From assembly GCA_009760855.2 (NCBI GenBank), contig WPIO01000006.1:11980001-12044000 (forward strand): a stretch of 64,000 bases of DNA. Direction: 5' to 3'. This DNA comes from Cristatella mucedo. Its lineage: Eukaryota; Bryozoa; Phylactolaemata; Cristatellidae. Below, in pieces: positions 24,181 through 37,800 of the stretch (positions are counted from its first letter, which is position 1; each line of letters begins with the position of its first letter). The notes beneath the pieces were generated by a model. It searched no databases. It was not told the origin of the DNA and saw only the letters and a list, made by a program, of their open reading frames with translations. A program made the translations under genes and the position numbers.

Positions 24181-27100
24181 CAGACAGACAGAGCAGTACA
24201 AGACGGCAGGTTGCCGACAGCTGTAGCAGCCGAGAATTTACACGAAGACGCGGAGGCAGGCGAGCACGGTGCACGTCGGTCGCCACCTGGCGGCGGTCCA
24301 GCATCAGCAGCACTCACGTCGTCTTTTACGGACGTGCTCTCGCCGGGCTCCTCCTCGTCCCACTCCTCGTCGCTGTCGATCTCGTAGTTTAGAAGGCGCT
24401 CGTCGCACGCGAACGGCCGGCGCGGTCGCACAGCGATGCTTCGTTTCCTCCACGTGCCGTAGTAAGCCGGCCTGTGGTTCTCGGCGAACTGCAGCAGCTT
24501 CGCTCTCATGTAACGCTTCTTCGTGCACATGTGCGTGCCCGTCTGGTCCACCTCGAGCACGCGCACCTCCTCATCCTGGTCCGCACTGCAACGCTCGAGC
24601 GAAGGGCGCGGCGGGTCGGGGCGGATGGCAGAGAGGCAGACGGCACGGAGCGTTCCTCGCGCGTGCGCACGCACGCGAGGTCGCCGTCCTCGGGTGAGGC
24701 GCGGCTCGGCGAGTGATTGCCGAACCAAACGGGCAAAGCAAGGCGAAGTTCGCTGGGCGGGCACTCACCGTGGCACGGTGGCGCCGCAAGTCCTCGCCGA
24801 GAAGGACGCGCTCCTGAGCTCAGTCGTGTACAAGCACACTTCTCCCTACCGGCAGAGCGGACAACAAGGCTCGAGTCAGGCAAATGTCGCCGGCGGCAAC
24901 GCCTGCAGCCGAGCTCAGGCGCTGCCGGGCGCACTAAGCACAGCTGCGAAGCTGTGCTTAGTGCGCCCGGCAGCGCCTGAGCTCGCCCGCCGCCTGCTTC
25001 GCAGCTCGAAGCAGGCGGCGGCAGCGGCGTCAGTGCGCCATGAAAAGGCTGCACCAAGGAAGGAAGCGTCTCGCCGGCGCAAAAGTGGCGGTTCGAAAGA
25101 GCGGTAGGCGGCCGGCCACCTGCACTTCGATGGCCGAGTCGAGGCTTCGCAGCCGCTCTTCGGTCACGCACTCCCTGAGGATGGGCGCCATCTTCATGCC
25201 CTCCTTCACTTGAAAAGGCTTGAAGCGACAGCAAGCCGCGGCCGCCGCTCCTCCGGCGGCGGCCGCTGGTTCGGCAGCTGGCTCGCGCTTCGACGGCGTC
25301 TGCTCGGGCTTGTCGGCCGCCTTCTTGAAGAAGCTCAGCATCAAGTTCTTCTGCGCCTGCTGCTGGCGTTGCTGGAAATAGTCGTTCAGCGCTGAGGCCG
25401 AATGCGCTCTCCCCTGAGAGGGCGGAGGCTAGGACAGACTGGGCTCAGGCTTGACTGCTGGGTTGGTACATGGCACCGATGCTTAATCGCCATAAAAGGT
25501 TGAATGCTCTCTTGTTAAGCGACTAGTAGCACCTCTAGCATGCAGATTTCACACACGCAGCAACGGCTTAAACAGCGAGGCTGGAATGGGGATGTGGTTC
25601 ACGACAACACCATCCACGTTCACTCTTCAGAAATGCAACCTTAGCACGTTCCCATCGCATTACACGTACGTACCTCCATCAGCAACGCGACGGAGATTAA
25701 GTGGGTGGTGCATACTGGTCTATATCCCACTCAAAGCCTGAGCAGCTTTTGGTGCACATACGGTAGCTAAGAGACGTCATCTCGTGGAACAAAGAGAAAG
25801 TGAGAAGCATGGAAGTAGCCGTGTAGGACGGCATGAAAGGATGTGCAACAGTCGGCAGCAGGAGAGATGTCGTTGCATAAGAATTGTGAAATACACAAAA
25901 TAAACCAAATTCATTCGTACGGTGCCCAAGGAAAACCTCAGTCTTTATTCAAGTGCTTCCCATTCGCCGAGGGCTCGAGCCCACGACCTGGGCCATCGAA
26001 TTCACTTCGACCTCAGAGAGGGCGAGCACCTTAACTGCTAGGCCAAACCAGAATTCCACAGTCAAGGCCCTGCAAGGCAAAAGCTTCTCTCACTAACAGT
26101 CTCTAAGAGTTAATTTATGGTCCATAGAGAACCTGTGGGCACGAGGAGGCTGAAACTGGTGCAGCACTTCAGCTATGTATGAAGGAGCCAAGCCATCGCT
26201 GGCCTCGAGGGGCGACGTACGAATTTCGTTCTGAATCTGCTGATTAACCGAGAGCCATCGCAGCTCCTTCAGCAACGTAGACGCGTGGCAAAATTTCTTG
26301 AATTTTTTTAACGTCCCTGTAGCCAAGTTCATCACAAGCTGATAAGGAGCCTCCTTAATTGTTTTTTTCTCAGTAGCCCAGCAAAAGCTACATAATCACA
26401 GAGTGCAATCATGGACATGTACAGCTAAACCTATCGGACCGAAATCGGAAATAATTCTACTCCTTTGCTGAGCACCGGCAGAGATAAACTCACACCTTAA
26501 ATCCCCTTTCAGCAACATTGCTGGACCAACTCGATGCTGGACTTAAATAAAAAAAAAAAAAAAAAAAAAAAAACGGACAGCAGACTAATTCTATTTTCAG
26601 TTAAGAGAGTATAATACATGAGGTCTCATCGAAGTTCATTATCGCTTACGTGTGATTGCAACTCTTACGAGACAAGTCGCGGGTCTGGTATAGGGTAGCT
26701 TCAACAGCAGCTAGTACCAAGATGCACCGAAGGTGTATAATTGGCAAGAAAATTATGCATACACATTAAACACTACTCTAAATGTACGCGACTAATGCAC
26801 CTTTTGCCGGTTGCCAAGCTTAGGGTCTTTCAGATCGAGCCCTCACTCCTCATCAAGCTTCAAGCCGGCAATCGCTGCTGGTTATTCTTCGCATTATGGT
26901 TTCAAATGTAAGCAGTGCTCGACTGCCCAAATTATGTATTCGTGTGCATACGATTCGACTAGCGATATAGCAGCCCTAAGAACTAGTCTAAAGCTTTTCA
27001 ATCGTCTAAGCTGCCATCTCTTCCTAAATAGGAAGGCTGCTAAAGGTATTGAACAATAAAATAAACCCGTTTAGTGGAAAAAAAATTCCGAAAAAAATTA

Positions 27101-30100
27101 TTCTTACATAGACTGACGTCTGCATGCGAGAATAGGCAGCTTTTTCATTCATCATTTCCGATTGTGCAGAGGCAGAATTGCTCCGATGACCGCGGGTGAG
27201 TATTGAGCTTGTTAATTTTTTAGTCGTTCAAAGAATAAATCAATTTGTATTGTACAATAAATACGAATACAACACGTAATTAGAAAAAAATACAGCCTCT
27301 TGTATGCATCGACAGAAGAGCCTTTACGGCTATCACCACCGTTTGCAGTGGCAATAAAGGATCGCCCACCGCAGGATTCGAACCCACGGCCTTGGGACCT
27401 CGGTAGTAAAAAGCAAACGTCTTACCTAGCGTGCCATCACGGCTCATTTTACTAAACTTTAATAGACCACCGAAGCAGGTTTGACTTTGGTATACAGCAA
27501 GTTGATCGCGATTGGCTAATCCCAGATCGATGCTGTGAACCGTATGTTAACATACAGTTTCTACAGAGTCAAGAGTAAGGAGTAAGATAAAACAAAAAAG
27601 GAGAAACAGAAATCGGAATCAATATATATTCGAGGTAGATGACTGATAGCAGAAGGCCCGAATTTGTCTCATTTCAGGCCAAGCAGCTACTCGTTAATAA
27701 TCAAGAATGTACTGAGTTGTTCAACAGTCATGAAAGAAGCCTCGTCAAACTTTCACTCGTCACAGAAAACACTCTGAATCCCAACAATAAAGGTAGTTCA
27801 CGACAAAAAAAACTAACTATAACCAGGTTCCTTTTACAATCATCAACCCAATCCATCGACGAATAGCTGCAGCTGGCAACAAAAAACCAAAAGATTACAC
27901 GCTTGTGTCTAACAACCAAAAGCAAGCTAAGCAATCAACCAATATTAGGAGTGCTAAGTATTAGCAGAGCAGCCACACAGCGATGCTGTCAGCTGAGTTT
28001 TACTATGGCACTAACAGTGTTCGTATCATGCAGGAAGGCCGAAGATGCAGTAAAGTCAAAGCTACACATCAATTGGTAGCCTTACACAGTGACGAACAAA
28101 ACTTGATACTTGGAATTAGGCCGTGCGATACTTATGTCTCAAAACAACCACACATGATTGTGCGTATACAAAACAATGCATCCACGAGTGCACACAAAAA
28201 CTGCTCACCTTTTCCTCTTCTGCCTTCTGCTTCTCGTCCTCTTTCCTGCGCTTCTCCTCAAGCTGCTTTTGCCTGAATACAGTGCGTGCATTCCGTGCTA
28301 GTCAACTGCACGGCTGGCAAGCCACAGGAAATTGCAGCAGCAACAGCAGTGGCTAGAAGCACTCAACAGTGATCAAGCATTGCGAAGAACCCGAATCCTA
28401 GACTAGTCTTACTAACTACCCCCCTGTACTCTACACTCACCTCAATGCACAAAAGCTGTGGGAACGGCCATCGATATCGAAGCGCATCAAGGTGTCTCTA
28501 AAGACTGGCAAACGACTCATTTATTGGCAGCCCTTCCTGCCAGCACCTTATGCTTGAGCAGTTTCAACCCACAGAGACAAGGTACAGTGACAGCTACTCT
28601 CATCCTGTAACTGCATGCAATTACAGGCTGGGAGTTGCTGGCATTTTGCATGCACTGCTAGCTGTAAATGGCCTAATCAAATCAACAACCGGCAAAGTTT
28701 CTCTTAGGGTGCTATAAAAATGAAGCATACATAAGCCTTTAGCTATACTGTGAGGCGGCCAGCCTACGACGATGTGCATACACCACTTGAGTCGGCTCCT
28801 GAGCAAGTTATCTTACGGCTTCTCCATGTCGAGAATGCAGCATAGTTGCAATAAAGAAAAAAGCATTTATAAAGCAAGCTTAATTAAGAGGCAGAAGGAA
28901 ATTGATGTTTGTCTAGTTACCACAGGCTACAAGCAGACTTTTTCCTAATTAACTAAACGGCATGTATTGCTTGATCTCAGCCTATCTAACCGTGTGAGTC
29001 GATTGGAAAGGGGTACCACAAAGACGATTGCCATTGGTGCCACAGCCAGGGTTCGACTTACAAGAAAAACGATACATTTTCTTCCTTTTAACTTCTCTAC
29101 CAGGCTAAGCATCGTCGCACCCACTTTTCGGAAACTGTTTACCCATACCTCGTACAAATCTCAAATCCTTAGGCAACCGTGCCTTTAGTTTGCGTTCTCC
29201 CAAAGCCTGGAACTCACTCCCGACCTGTGTCACGACATCTCATGACTTGTCTACATTTAAAAAGAACTTTAAAACACACCTGTTTATGACAGCATCTAGT
29301 GGGTCTGTGTGATTCATCCTTTATGTGCTTATGCAGGCTGACACTGAGCTTGCTGCCACTGACCAAACTTGCATGCTGACCCTGTGCACGGCACACCTAA
29401 CCTTGTTATTCTTGTTGCGTATTCAGCATGCTACCACTAACCATTCGATCGTTCTTCATTTGCAGTAACTGTAACGTGCCTAGACAGAGATTGAGTTCTC
29501 TGAGGGTGCTATACAAGTGTATTATTATTATTATTATTATTATTATTGTCAAAGGAGATCGATGTGAAGGCCGTGGGTTTCCAGCCACACGGTGCCGCCG
29601 CACACCGGCTTGGCCTTTGCCATTTCTTTTATATTGAATGACGGCCACCTTCTGAATAACAACGAGACTATGCAAATGCAAAAACAGAAGGACAAAGCCA
29701 CTGAGTGTTAGCATGTAAGTGCGACAAAACAAGCTTAAGCCTTGTCAGCAGTTTTATCGAAGCATCTGGGGCCTAGGTGAACAGTCCTTGGGTTCAGCAC
29801 TTAAGGGTGATAGAACAGATAGGTAGGTATGGAAGTCTTACAGATAGGAAAGAGCCTACGCCCGATGGAAGGAATATGGTCTAAGTAGGCGTGTGCCGGG
29901 TGTGATGGCAACGTCTTTTAGTCGAGGTGCATGACTTCGTGCCATACATGGGTTCGAGCTTTTTGAGCTTGCTGGCCGAATGCCACCACGAGGAGTCCTT
30001 GTGACACCAAGTAGGTCGAGTACACAATATGAGACATGCCTTCTGGAGACGATCTGATAAGTGCCTAACCATAAAGTTATCCTAAGACCAGACAGACTAT

Positions 30101-33100
30101 ATTTGATCCCATAGGTAGTCAAAGGCAAGCAACAAATAACGCCGGCAATGAGACTGTGACCATTCCCGCAAGTGCTGCATCATCGAATTTAGATAAAGAG
30201 CACAGTGCACAAGACCTAACATGCCGCTGTCGTCCACGAAAAGCTGCAAAGTCGTGAGTGCAGCTGCCGAAAATCATTTTGTCACGATAGCAACGGCGAA
30301 TGTCTCGGTGGAAAATCGGGCAGAGCAAAAAGCAGGCTAGATGCCCTGGCACAAGCCTGCCAACAGCGATATCCACTGTGGCCAGCTGTTGAGGTAGTCG
30401 GACACAAATGAGCTAGCAGGCCAAGCTAGACATGTCACCGCCGGCAGTCAATACATTCCGCGCGTGTAGCTACTGGTGCTCCACGACAGCTACCTGCTAC
30501 ACATCAAGGCCTTCTTCCATTACTAGATTCACATCGTCTATCTGGTTTCTTTCAAGGCATTATTTGGCCTTTCGGTCAACTACTAAGCCACTCATACACC
30601 GGCACCATAAACATGGCGCAAGCATGGCTAGCATGCTGAATCGCCAGTGTATCCAGCTCTCTTGCCAGCCCTCACACTCCCATTTCTTTCAGTACTCAAC
30701 CTTGAGCGGCGGCCAGATTAGCATAGCGGCATTCGCTATGCTGCTGCCATTAGGACTGCCAGATAGAAGTACAAGTTAGATAGCAACAGCTCAAACGGCA
30801 AAAACGACCGAGCCACGACGACAAAAACCAGACAGCGTAAGGGAAGAACGGTAACAGCATCATCGTGGAGGTCACCGCGCACACAAGGGCCGCCGCCTCT
30901 AGCCACGACGCACGGCACAGCACATTTGGGACACGTACTCGGCTTCCGATCGGCGCTTCCTCCTCTCCTCTTTCTCCTGCTGCTTCTCCAGCCGCTCGCG
31001 CTCCTTGTCCAGCCGCTCCCGCTCCTTCTCCTCCAGCTTCAGTTTCCGCTCGGCCTCCTTAGCTTGCTTTTCCTGCTTGCGGCGCTCCTGGTGGTCACGC
31101 AGCAAAGCGATCAGTCGCCGGAGGCCTATGCCGGCCGGCCGTGGCGCATTCGCCAGCATTCGGCTGCACGCAGCGAGTGGCGCACCCCACAATGACGTCA
31201 GGCCAAACGCCTACCCTGCCCTCCTGAATGCGCCTTTGCTTCTCCAGTTTTTTGGCTGCTTTCTGCTCTTTCTTCTCCTCCTGAAGTGAATGCTTCTGAT
31301 AAAACAGACGAGCACGATTGTGAAAAAAAGAATGAAAACTATGGACGCGGCGGCACAAGTAGTGCAGAGGCACTGCGAGCAAGTCCCCTTTCTTTAAAAT
31401 ACATTCTGCCTGGTGAGGCGTATTCACTACCGAAGTGAGGAACTTGAAAGCCAAATAAAATCAAATAATAGAAAAATGTTTCAAAGAGGTTGACAGCTCG
31501 AAATGTGGCTGATGCCTAAGCTGGCTATCATTGCTACCACCCCAACTTCAGACAGAGCTCAGTTTTCAGTTGATGCTCTTCATACAGCCAGGTCTTAATG
31601 CTACATTACTTGTAATACCATTAACATTCAAGCGCACTCGGGTGAGCTACACTTAAGGCTATATATATACCTTCTATCGCATACCAGAATTAGCATTTTC
31701 TCGCCAATTTCCGCATAACTGAAGCCCATCCATAACAACGGTGAGCTACTTCTTCCACTAAAACCAAAATGCTGGTTTATCTGAAGCGCCTGGATAGAGA
31801 CTAAGTTCTCTTGGGGTGCTATATAAATGAATTATACATATTTCTTATTTAAAGTCAACAGGCAATGAATCACCGTGAATTCAAGAAAAACCTAACAAGT
31901 ATGGCTACTTTGTGATGAAAAAGAAAATATTTGAAGTGCTGATTTATACACCATCGAGGAATCAGGTGATATTCTGATCAGCAAATGTCATATGCAGGAG
32001 TAAAATCAAGAAACCCATAGCCCCCACCAGATGCCAGCGGGGCATTGAGACTGTTGTGTATCCATGTGTCCCGAAAAAAATATGTTTATTGTTCACTTCT
32101 GGTGTTCGTGTTCTAGTCACGGTTGCATATTTAAAGCTCTGCACATTACCATCTTAATAATAATAATAATAATAATGTACTTGATAAAGCGCCCTCAGAG
32201 AACTTAATCTCTTTCTAGGCGCTTTACATTTGCTGCAAAGGGAAATGCAATTGAATGGTAAGTAAAATCATGCTTGAAAAACAAACAAAATGAATAACAT
32301 GGTTAGGGGTGACATGCACAGGGTCAGCATGCAAATGTGGTTAGTGGCAGCATGCACAGTGTCAGGACGCATGAGCACGTGAAGGACGAATCATAGGGAC
32401 TCACTCAATGCTGTCCTAAATAGGTGTGTTTTTAAGTTCCTTTTAAATGTGGTCAGGTCAGGGGATGTTCTGACGCAGGTCGGGAGGGAGTTCCAGGCTT
32501 TGGGAGCATAAGAACTAAATGCACGGTCTCCAAAGGATTTGAGGTTTGTACAAGGTATTTCTAGACTATTGGATTCCGAAAAGCGGGTGGTACGATGCTT
32601 GGCCTGATATCTTTACTTACAATTCAATAACTAAAAGGAATTCTCATATTGTGCTATTAATGGGTCTACTTGATAAACATGAGATAAGTGAGGAAACAAA
32701 TAAATAACATATCTGCACTAACTTTCAGATTGCATGATTATCTCCCTGCACTAACTTTCTGGTTGAAAGATTAAACTTTCTGGTTACAAGATTATTTACC
32801 TAGCAGCAGCAGAGGCTTAATGCAGTGGCTGAGGTCTGGCAGATAACCAACAACTTTGTGAGCAACAGCCTTAACTGCCTTGTAATGCATCAGGCTTTTC
32901 TAACCACGACTTTGCATAGACTGCCTATGCATTCCCAATGCTTGCTTACTATGCTTAGTTTTGCTGTATCCTGGACAGGGCAGTCCACATGTTCAAAAAC
33001 TTTGGAGAGGTGAACTACATAAAAAAGTACAGCCCTGAATTTTCTTGGGCACTTGCATAGGGTAAACACTTATCAAGACACATGAGCATTTGATTAGCAC

Positions 33101-34695
33101 TTCTATCTTCCGTTTTGTAGGAGTACGTCAATAAATTATCAATTCTGGGGTGCGACTACACTTTGGGCATCTAGTGTACCCACAACCTATAGAACGCAGG
33201 ACACACCAAGCTTAGAATTCTATGATAAAAGCCACAGCTCCTCCATCAATTCAGCCTTGCCAATACAGTAATGGATACCGTATTGAGCTGTTATCTCTCA
33301 ATCACCACCGGCGGTTCATCATGAAGTGCAACACGAGACCATGCTGACACAAAAGGTATACAAGGATATCTCACTACCTTAACATGAAACCGCAAGTGTA
33401 CTAATAGCAGAGCAGATAACGGCAATTGGCAAGACTACACCAGTTTTATCCTAAAATAATGCATTGGTAAATCAGCAATGTCACATGCTCTTGAATGAAT
33501 CATTTCCTTTGTGTTGGCAATTCATATAACATCTCAGCTCCAGCCTTTGAACTAGCACCTTTCACGCTGCTCAGTACTGCCGACGAGCAGTTTCTGCTAG
33601 GAATCACCTATGTTAGTTACAGCCAAAATTTAACTTGATTTCACCAGACCTCCGAATGCACAGCTACGAAAATCGATAATATAGGCTGGCCAAACTATCG
33701 TGTAAGCAATAGTGAGTACGGTATAGGCACCAGGTCCAATCGGCTCGAGGATATACCTGGTCCCATGGCTTGCTAGAAGCCACACTCCTCTTTTTGGCTG
33801 ATTTCTTCCCATCGCCCAAATCAGCAGCTCCACTGCCAGCTGTGGAGATACCATCCATAGGACTCGACTGCTGGGACGACCGAATTTCACAGGAAGTGCT
33901 GTTCGAAGAGCAGGATTCGTTCTGCACGGCAAGGTCACGGCTAGACACGTCACATCTGCCGACGCAGCATTAAGGGCAGCATTAAGGGCCTACCGCTATG
34001 ACTCGGACCGAAGTACACTTCATAAGAAACAGCAGCACACAGATGAATATGTGTGAGCCAAAAGTTCAAATCTATAGAACAATGTGATAGAAAGCAGAAT
34101 CACTTGAACATGTTAACAAGACCAAAAAACTTTAAATGCCTAACATAATCGCTATCTGGAAAACAGCAATTATTTGCCTGAATGAGTTGTGTCAAACCAA
34201 TCTACAAATCGATCACAAAAGCAATTCACGGGCCTTAAAACAACCGAAGTAAAAGAGCGAAAAGACTGTCGTTTATGCATCAACAAACAGATTCGCAACT
34301 GTATCCGGGAGCAAAATCCGACAATGATAGATGGCTGATGTGTTATAACGGTCTGGGTCCCTGTATCAGTGGGAGAATTCACAGAGTAGGCATAGATGAC
34401 CTTCGGCAATCAAGTGTCTGACGTATGATGGCATACCACAAATATGTCCGTGCAGGTCTATTTTTCACAATGCATACTCAACATCTTATCGATACAATTG
34501 CCGATATAGTTGCTGGGAACATCTAAGCTTTTATTTCTAGGCAGGCGACACACAGCACTACCTGTGATTTGATCCTTCCCAGCCTTCCAGAAATCTCAAG
34601 CTCTCTTGCTGCCTGTGAAGCCATGTTGACATTTGCACTTGGATGGTGGCAATTAAATAACAAGTCAATTTACGAATTAAGGACAAACGTTGTGG

Positions 34696-34781
<86 letters not shown>

Positions 34782-34796
34782 ATGTGTATGTATATG

Positions 34797-34827
<31 letters not shown>

Positions 34828-37800
34828 ATGTGTATGTATATATGCATATATTTCATTTGTATACTATTTAGAAGAACTTAATCTCGAGCCAAATATGCCA
34901 CAAGGATCGAGTCCACGACCCCAGTCATTTAAATGCAAGCATCTTACCTTGCCTCGAACTGCTCGGCACCTTCTCCCTCAAGGTTCACTGTGAATCTCTC
35001 AACTTAGAGGTCATAGGGCCTGTTATGACTCCGAGACCCAACTTAACGTTTGTCTCTGGAATCCTTGTTCAACGTAAAATATACTATTAGCAATAGGCGT
35101 CCATATTTCTGAAAAAGGTCTCGGCATGCTCAACTTGATTGAAACTTAGTTCCCAAAAAAATTGGTAAACTGCCCGACGATTAAAGACCCTACCCGGCTG
35201 GTTTTTACCTTTTTTCACACCCATAAACCTATAAAAACTGAGTTGGACTTGCTATTATCAAACTTCTCTATCAAAATTCGACTTCAAGCCACTTGTAGTA
35301 CCCTCGAAGAAGTCTTTCGAATCTATTGTCTTGATGTCGCCAGATATCAAGCTACCGGGGTTGGCAGAAGTCTATCGAAGACCAAATACCAAGTCTTTTA
35401 TTTCAGATTTCTCTGATCTCATCTTGATTCTGTCTGCAAAGAATCGACCTTTCCTTATTATAGGTGATTTCAACATTCATTTTAATAAATTATCTGATGC
35501 CTTCAGCACTGAATTTCGTGCATTTTGCACTCGCATTGACTGATTCATTATCTCTCGTGGCTCATGTGCATGGCCCTACTCACCATAAAGGGTCACACAC
35601 TCGACCAAATTTTCTCATACAACTGCACTTTGTCATCATCAATTACTACCAAATCCTGCTTATCTGATCACATGCAGATCTCATTCAGTCTACAATGTGT
35701 GCCTTCCTCCTCTTCCTCCTCATCTAAAATCACATGTGAAATGCAAAATCTCAAGACCCTAGACATCAATTGCTGAAATCATTGCTGTCCGTGCAAGAAT
35801 ATCTACTTCCCTTTTGCTGCACAATCCCTTTCCGACCTGTCATTATTGGTAGATTGCTACAACACGACACTAGCTGACATGCTCTACAACTTTGCATCTC
35901 TGACTAAGCATACTGTACACACTCGCCAAGACAGCCTATGCTTTACCACAGACATTAAACTAGCTAGGTCTACTAAGCGCAAGCTTGAAGAAGCATACAA
36001 AAATTCAGGACTGACTGTCCATCGAGAGGCATACGAGGATACTCTAGATCGTACCAATCGATCCTAGCAAAGGCCAAGTCTAACTTCTATAAAAAAACAT
36101 TGTTGGATCACATATGCACAATCCAAAAATGCTGATGTCGACGATCAACATCTCAACAACTCCCAGGTCGGGTCCTCGCCAAATAATCCCAGTGACGATT
36201 TAGCGGATCGCTTCACTAGCTTCTTTGCTAAGAAGATATTCAAGATCAGAGAGCCCATCCCTACGATGGCAGCATCCCCCCTAAAATCTTGTCATTCAAT
36301 TCCATGCAGCACCTCAGTGTCTGCACTCAAGTAGGTCGCTAGCGACCTTGTCCTAAAGTGCATATCCCAATCAATGAAGGCAACTAGTCCCCTGGACCTT
36401 ATTCCCACTGTCCTGCTCCTACGATGCGTTGATCTGGTGTTGCCATGCATAACTAACATCATTAATGTCATTAGTCTCAGGTCATGTTCCAGCACTTTCC
36501 AAAAACGCTGTAGTCAGACCACGACTCAAGAAAGCAACAGCAGACCAGGAGAACTTGAGCAACTTCTACCCAATCTTCCTTCTACCGTTCCAATCAAAGA
36601 CACTAGAACGGATGGTGGCGGACCAGCTGAACTCATATATTTGAACTTCAAACCTTGCTAGTAACTTACAGACTGGCTTTAGAGCTAATCACTCCATTGA
36701 GTCAGCACTGCTCCGGGTGTACAACAACCTACTTAAGAATGCAGAAATAGGTAGAGTATCTCGGCTTGTTTTCTCGATCTTTCGGCAGCTTGTCGGCAGT
36801 TGTCGATCACTAAGTCCTTCTTGAGCACCTCTTATCTCGCCTGGGCATCACAGGTACCGCTCTGCAATTGTTCAGGTCCCATCTCAGCGGAAGACTTCAG
36901 AGTATTGATATGAACAACAAAGGTCATCCGAAGAACCCCTAAAATATGGGGTACCTCAGGGCTCTGTGCTAGGTCCTGTTCTATTCACGGTTTATACTCT
37001 CCCTCTTGCCGACATGATTGCCAAGCACAATCTCGGCTTTCACTTCTGTGCAGATGATACTCAGTTGTACCTTTGCTTTGATCCTTCCCAGCCCTCCAGC
37101 ACGGCGAATTCTCACAACTCTCTTCCTGCACATATTGATGACTGCACATGGATGGCAGCAAAGTTCGTTAAATTGGATGGTGATAAAACCAACTTACTAG
37201 TTATGGGAAAACCAAGTGGGATTCAGGAATTGGAAAGGCAAACGTTCAAAATCGGCTCTGCAAGTATATCTCCTGTTGAATCTGCACGAAATCTAAGTGT
37301 CATATTCCAAAGTGACATTTCATTGGAAGACCACATCTGCTCCGCAGTCAAGTCTGCCTACTTTCAGCTACATAACATTGCTAAAACTCGGGCGTGTTTC
37401 GACACTGATACCACATCTAAATTGGTCCGGCATTTGTAACACTCCATCTTGACTTCTGTAACTCACTGCTTGCTGGCCTACTGGCCTGTGCACTCAGGCG
37501 CATACAGCCGGTGCAAAACTCTGCAGCTAGGCTTGTCTGTGAAGACCGTGCAGTTACCACATCACAACCCTTCTCGCCGGCCCGCACTGGCTTCCAGTCA
37601 AACAATGCATCGACTTCGAGGTTTTGTCACTCCCTTTCAGGTCACTTTATTCTTTGGCTACAGACCACCTATCAGATCTACTCCCCCAGCAGGGTAAGCA
37701 TCATACCACCTGCTTTTTTGGAATCTGTTTATCAATACCTCGTCCAAACCTCAAATCCTTTGGAGACCGTGCATTTCGTTCGTATGCTCCCAAAGCCTGA

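Noticed and set aside
27365-27445. A possible functional tRNA gene with a perfect B box on the minus strand
   Set aside because: No cloverleaf can be completed by eye, and the same block recurs as part of a longer repeat (9045, 46060, 18680), so it is a SINE.
34569-34630. Minus-strand exon-like frame starting [13 protein letters not shown] with a GTAGTG donor in CHAF1A intron 2
   Set aside because: The DNA matches the LINE A reverse transcriptase region at 37.08-37.15 kb in reverse, so it is a repeat fragment.
34690-34881. Tyr-Ile-rich open frames
   Set aside because: Artefacts of the TA/TG microsatellite.
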